Shown piece after piece: positions 60,853 to 64,000 of a stretch of 64,000 bases of DNA. The stretch covers positions 62,001 through 126,000 of the forward strand of contig JAFAEQ010000043.1 of the NCBI GenBank assembly GCA_023423935.1. Direction: 5' to 3'. Numbering within the stretch: position 1 is the stretch's first letter; every line of letters starts with the position of its first letter. Source of the DNA: Pseudomonadota bacterium. Its GTDB lineage: Bacteria > Pseudomonadota > Gammaproteobacteria > Steroidobacterales > Steroidobacteraceae. The notes below the pieces were generated by a model, which did no database searches, was not told the origin of the DNA, and saw only the letters and a program-made list of their open reading frames with translations. Both the position numbers and the translations under genes were made by a program.

Positions 60853-62769
60853 TCAACGAACGCCTGGTAGTTCCAGTCCGACTCTGCTTCGACTCGATGC
60901 GCGTGCCAGTCCCAACAGCACTGCGAGCAGGCCGAAATCAAACCCGCCACCACCTCCGCCTCCGCTGCGTGAAGAAGCTGATGCAGGCGTAGCCGGAGTT
61001 GGACCGGAACTCGCGATCGAGAATGATGTGACGGCGGTGTCCTCGCTGCCGTGATCATCGGTCACGGTGAGTTTCAGCGTGAAGCTGCCTGCACCCTGGA
61101 TCTGCAACGTCGTGTTCGCTTCCTGTGGCGCCAGAATCGAAGGCGCGGGCCCGACGAGATCGGCAATCGTCCACGCGTATCCTGTCACGCTGCGATCGTT
61201 CGAAGCGATGCTCTCTGCGCCATTCAAGGTGAGCGTGGCGCCGATGCGTGCCGTGCCGCTGGTGTGCATGATCGCAAGCGGCGCCTGCGCGGCGAGAACT
61301 GCGGCAACGGTGTTCAACATTCCCGCGCCGCAGGTTTGCGAGGTGCACGCGCATTCAGCGCCAGCGCCGTTGGTCGTGGCACTCGGAGACACGCACTGTG
61401 GCACCGGCGCGCTCGTCGGGAACGGGGTCGAGCTGTTCTGCAACAAGGTGACCAGTTGGGCCGGACTCAGTTTCGCGTTCACTGAATGCATGAGGGCCGC
61501 CGCCGCGGAGACCTGGGGTGCGGAGAAGCTCGTGCCGACGCTCGACTGCATCGAGTCCGTATAGCTGGACGTCGTCGGTGTCGTGCGGCCATCGTTCTGT
61601 GCGACGACGATCGGGAACTGACAGGAACCGCTCGTGAGCGTGATGCAGTTGCCGCTCGGTGCCGCGATCCCGATTTGCGGACCGAAGTTGCTCAGGCCCG
61701 TTTTCGTGCCGACGTGCCTGATGCCCGTCACCGCCAGCACCCCTTCGCAGTTGGCAGGGGAGTTGACCGGACCGCCTTCGTTACCGGCAGAGACGACCAC
61801 CAGAGCGCCGTGCGCGACGATTTCGTTGACCGCTGCGCTGTACGCAGCGCTGCAGGTGCCGCTGCCGCCCAGGCTCAGATTCACGATGCGCGCAGGCGTC
61901 GGATTGTTCGGCACGCCGGACACAGGAAGGCCCGCGGCCCAGCGCATGCCCGCGATGATGTCCGAATCGAATCCGCCGCATTTGCCCATGACGCGAACCG
62001 GAAGGATGCGCGTGTCGTAGGCAGCACCGGCCACGCCCTCGCCATTGTTGGTCGCCGCGCCGATCAATCCCGACACGCGCGTACCGTGCCAGGAGCTCAG
62101 CGAGAACTTGCATTCGGCGAAGCCGGACTGCGCCAGGTCCGCATCGTCAACCCAGTCGCCCGGATCGCTGGCGTCGGCGTCGCGTCCGTCGCCATCGTTC
62201 GAGTACGTCGCGTTCGACACGAAGTCGTACCCGGGAAGCAGCTTGCCGCCCGTGGCCACGCGGCCGAGATCGGGATGATCGAATCTGACGCCTGTATCGA
62301 CGACTGCGACGATGACCGAAGGGCTGCCCGTCGTGATGTCCCAGGCGCGATAGGTTTTCGTCGCCGCCGGTTGCTGGTCGAAGAGATACCACTGTGCATA
62401 AAGCCGCGTATCGCTCGTCAGTGCATGCGGATGACGGCGCAGGTCGGGCGACGCATAGGCTACGTTCGCATCCTGCTCGAGGTCTTTCACGAAGGCGTCC
62501 AGCGCGATCCCCGACAGGGTTCGATCGAGGGTGAGTACGTCGGTATTGGCGTCGATGCTGTCGTGGAGCTTGAGCGCCGGCGCGCGTGATTGCGCAAGTT
62601 TGCGAGCGCGTTCCTGAGGACTCTTCGTCGCAGCACTCCGCCAGCCGACGATCACGCGATCAGCGCTGTACCCCGGATCGAAGGTCGTGAACGTATCCTG
62701 CGCCATTGCCGGGAGACACGGCACGAGCGAAAGCGCGAAACCAAGGACGAGGCGGCCGATTGTTTTCAT
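60853..62769 (-). CDS. secreted S8 family subtilisin-like protease with GlyGly-CTERM-like tail
   Basis: Exported serine protease. 638 aa from ATG 62769, where the signal peptide begins (MKTIGRLVLGFALSLVPC..., cut near AMA-QD); a GTG 12 codons earlier is less likely. Catalytic triad Asp158 (VVDTGVRFDH), His228 (SWHGTRVSG), Ser414 (GTSFSAP). A PKD-like domain follows at about 510-600. The C-terminus has seven Gly, a short hydrophobic helix and Arg-rich end, the layout of GlyGly-CTERM sorting signals cleaved by rhombosortase; no rhombosortase gene is in the window. Confidence 0.93.
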   Translation of the reverse strand: MKTIGRLVLGFALSLVPCLPAMAQDTFTTFDPGYSADRVIVGWRSAATKSPQERARKLAQSRAPALKLHDSIDANTDVLTLDRTLSGIALDAFVKDLEQDANVAYASPDLRRHPHALTSDTRLYAQWYLFDQQPAATKTYRAWDITTGSPSVIVAVVDTGVRFDHPDLGRVATGGKLLPGYDFVSNATYSNDGDGRDADASDPGDWVDDADLAQSGFAECKFSLSSWHGTRVSGLIGAATNNGEGVAGAAYDTRILPVRVMGKCGGFDSDIIAGMRWAAGLPVSGVPNNPTPARIVNLSLGGSGTCSAAYSAAVNEIVAHGALVVVSAGNEGGPVNSPANCEGVLAVTGIRHVGTKTGLSNFGPQIGIAAPSGNCITLTSGSCQFPIVVAQNDGRTTPTTSSYTDSMQSSVGTSFSAPQVSAAAALMHSVNAKLSPAQLVTLLQNSSTPFPTSAPVPQCVSPSATTNGAGAECACTSQTCGAGMLNTVAAVLAAQAPLAIMHTSGTARIGATLTLNGAESIASNDRSVTGYAWTIADLVGPAPSILAPQEANTTLQIQGAGSFTLKLTVTDDHGSEDTAVTSFSIASSGPTPATPASASSRSGGGGGGGFDFGLLAVLLGLARASSRSRVGLELPGVR

Positions 62770-63018
62770 CGATTCTCGACTCGCCAGATCGTTGTCGGTT
62801 GTCACCGTCGCCGGGAGTCCGGCAAGTGTATGCGAGCGCGACCGCCGCGTAAGCGCCCTGCGCGGGTGAATGTTCCAACGAACTCACTGCCTGCACGAAT
62901 CCATGCGAGCTGTGAACATAAGCGTGCACACGTTCATGTTCGCCGGTGCTCGAGCCCCGAGCGCGAAGTGGCATGGCGAGCACAGCATGACGAGGGAGCG
63001 GAGGAATCCGTTGCCTGG

Positions 63019-63034
63019 CTGTATGGACATACAG
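63019..63034. promoter_or_regulatory. candidate LexA (SOS) box upstream of the FAN1-like gene
   Basis: CTGTATGGACATACAG: CTGT-N8-ACAG with a perfect 7-bp inverted repeat, 47 nt before the FAN1-like ATG and in the 312-bp divergent region to the protease gene. It matches the classical gammaproteobacterial LexA core; whether this organism's LexA uses that core is not known. Confidence 0.55.
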
Positions 63035-63081
63035 GATGGCGATCGCTAGGCTTCGGACTCATCCAGCGACAATCCCCGTCG

Positions 63082-64000
63082 ATGTCAGCGCTTCCCGATC
63101 ACCGCTTCTACTATCTGCACAACTTCCAGCGCGCTCTTGGCTGGCTGCAGGAACGCTACGGCGTGCTGCTTTCGGATGAGGAGCGATCGTTCATTGCGCA
63201 GTTCGGGGAGCTTCCCCGTGAGGCTCGCGCCCTTCTCGTGCGGCTCATCATGCGGCGCGGTCCGCTGTTTCGCGAAAGCAAGATTCGCTATGAGGAGATT
63301 GCGGACGTCCAGGCAGCGCTCGCAGCGTTGCAAGATTCTGGCTGGGTCGATCTCGATCCGCCGGTGTCCATCGGGCAGCTTGCAGCGCTCATTCCGAAGG
63401 CCGTGTTGGCCGAGCATTGGAATGTGGCGCGCAACGTATCCAAAGCCGAGTTGTGCGCCGGGTTGGAAGTGGCATTCCCGCACGCGCTCCTTGCATCGCA
63501 GTGGACCGTGCTCGCCGGAGAACGCCTGATCGAGGTGGAGGTCGCTGCGCTGTGTGAGCGTTTGAAGCTGCTGTTCTTCGGCAACTTTCATCAGGACTGG
63601 AAGGAGTTCGTGCTGAGCGATCTGGGAATCTTCAAGTACGAATCCATCGAGATGGCGGCAGGGGAGAAGGCGTTCGACTCGCGTGATCAGATCGAAGCCT
63701 TCTATGCGCTCGCTGACGCACGCAAGGCGTTCGAGAACGACGAGCCGTTACAGAGCGTGCATGAACGTATGCCAATCGCGCCGCTGCAGCCTGAGTGGCT
63801 GGAGGAGCGTCGTGCCAGGATGCAGTTCGCGATCGCTCGTGAGTATGAGCGCGCCGATGAGCTCGCCGTCGCCTTCGAGCTTTATCGATGCTGCCGCTCC
63901 CCGGAATCGCGCGTGCGCGCCGTGCGTGTCCTCGAGAAACAGAACCGATGCGCGCAGGCGGTCGATCTCATCGAGACGTATCTCGCAGAACCTCTGATCG
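63082..64000 (+). CDS. FAN1-like VRR-NUC nuclease (3' truncated by window end)
   Basis: N-terminal part of a bacterial FAN1-type structure-specific nuclease. Start ATG 63082; the frame runs off the window after 306 codons. The opening 'FYYLHNFQRALGWLQERYG', then 'LLVRLIMRRGPLFRESKIRYEEI' (quoted in part), match the SAP-like/N-terminal part of the family as I remember it. Residues 245-306 look like TPR-type helices ('AIAREYERADELAVAFELYR'). The catalytic VRR-NUC domain should lie downstream. A LexA-type box is just upstream. Confidence 0.75.
   Translation, partial: MSALPDHRFYYLHNFQRALGWLQERYGVLLSDEERSFIAQFGELPREARALLVRLIMRRGPLFRESKIRYEEIADVQAALAALQDSGWVDLDPPVSIGQLAALIPKAVLAEHWNVARNVSKAELCAGLEVAFPHALLASQWTVLAGERLIEVEVAALCERLKLLFFGNFHQDWKEFVLSDLGIFKYESIEMAAGEKAFDSRDQIEAFYALADARKAFENDEPLQSVHERMPIAPLQPEWLEERRARMQFAIAREYERADELAVAFELYRCCRSPESRVRAVRVLEKQNRCAQAVDLIETYLAEPLI

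Noticed and set aside
61486..62589. 367-codon plus-strand open frame opposite the S8 protease
   Set aside because: The protease on the minus strand has signal peptide and complete catalytic triad; the plus frame is Arg/Ala/Asp-rich noise.

Overview
The window is a GC-rich, tightly packed stretch of a gammaproteobacterial chromosome. Gene order points to the Xanthomonadales/Nevskiales side of the class (a Steroidobacteraceae-like organism would fit; this is inference from synteny, not a search). The nuo operon runs into the initiator-tRNA/rimP-nusA-infB-rbfA-truB-rpsO-pnp block, smc-zipA-ligA sit together, SMC-ScpAB is used instead of MukBEF, DksA has a long Lys/Ala/Pro tail, and a gyrA-serC-(serA)-pheA-hisC-aroA-cmk-rpsA-ihfB run resembles Pseudomonas. 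I see no insertion sequence, prophage, CRISPR array or classical defence island. Almost everything is housekeeping.

Layout. 1-13519: NADH dehydrogenase I genes nuoC (5' truncated by the window edge) to nuoN. 13669-22736: promoter, initiator tRNA, leader terminator, then rimP, nusA, infB, rbfA, truB, rpsO and pnp, closed by a symmetrical terminator shared with the convergent phaR. 22808-25288 (minus): phaR, gluQ and a zinc-less dksA. 25694-32249: smc, zipA, ligA. 32365-34027 (minus): PpiC-type lipoprotein, bolA, yciB. 34147-40294: yciO-like gene, trpS, scpA, scpB and an rluB homologue that has lost its catalytic aspartate. 40296-45492 (minus): yciK, an NDUFAF6-like squalene/phytoene-synthase-fold gene, rmuC, ubiG, mtaD. 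45766-57461: gyrA, serC, serA, pheA, hisC, aroA, cmk, rpsA, ihfB. 57476-60688: lapA, a secreted ComEA-like protein, galU, gabT. 60853-62769 (minus): secreted subtilase with a GlyGly-CTERM-like tail. 63082-end: the start of a FAN1-like VRR-NUC nuclease behind a LexA-type box.

How the genes work together: respiration (complex I plus ubiquinone methyltransferase UbiG), translation and RNA decay (tRNA-fMet, RimP, NusA, IF2, RbfA, TruB, S15, PNPase, S1, TrpRS, GluQRS), chromosome organisation and division (SMC, ScpA, ScpB, GyrA, IHF-beta, ZipA, LigA, RmuC), and serine/aromatic amino-acid synthesis.

Most unusual signals: (1) from about 24.3 kb to 57.1 kb several gene junctions hold paired arrays of short degenerate words (often 9-nt period) in opposite orientation. 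The architecture recurs but most loci use their own word, and at least one array is translated as a protein N-terminus. (2) ScpA has a roughly 400-residue acidic tail with about 3.5 copies of a 60-residue (180-bp) repeat, and ScpB also has an acidic tail. (3) The RluB homologue has Gln in place of the catalytic Asp. (4) DksA has lost three of four zinc cysteines. (5) A FAN1-like gene lies behind a CTGT-N8-ACAG box.
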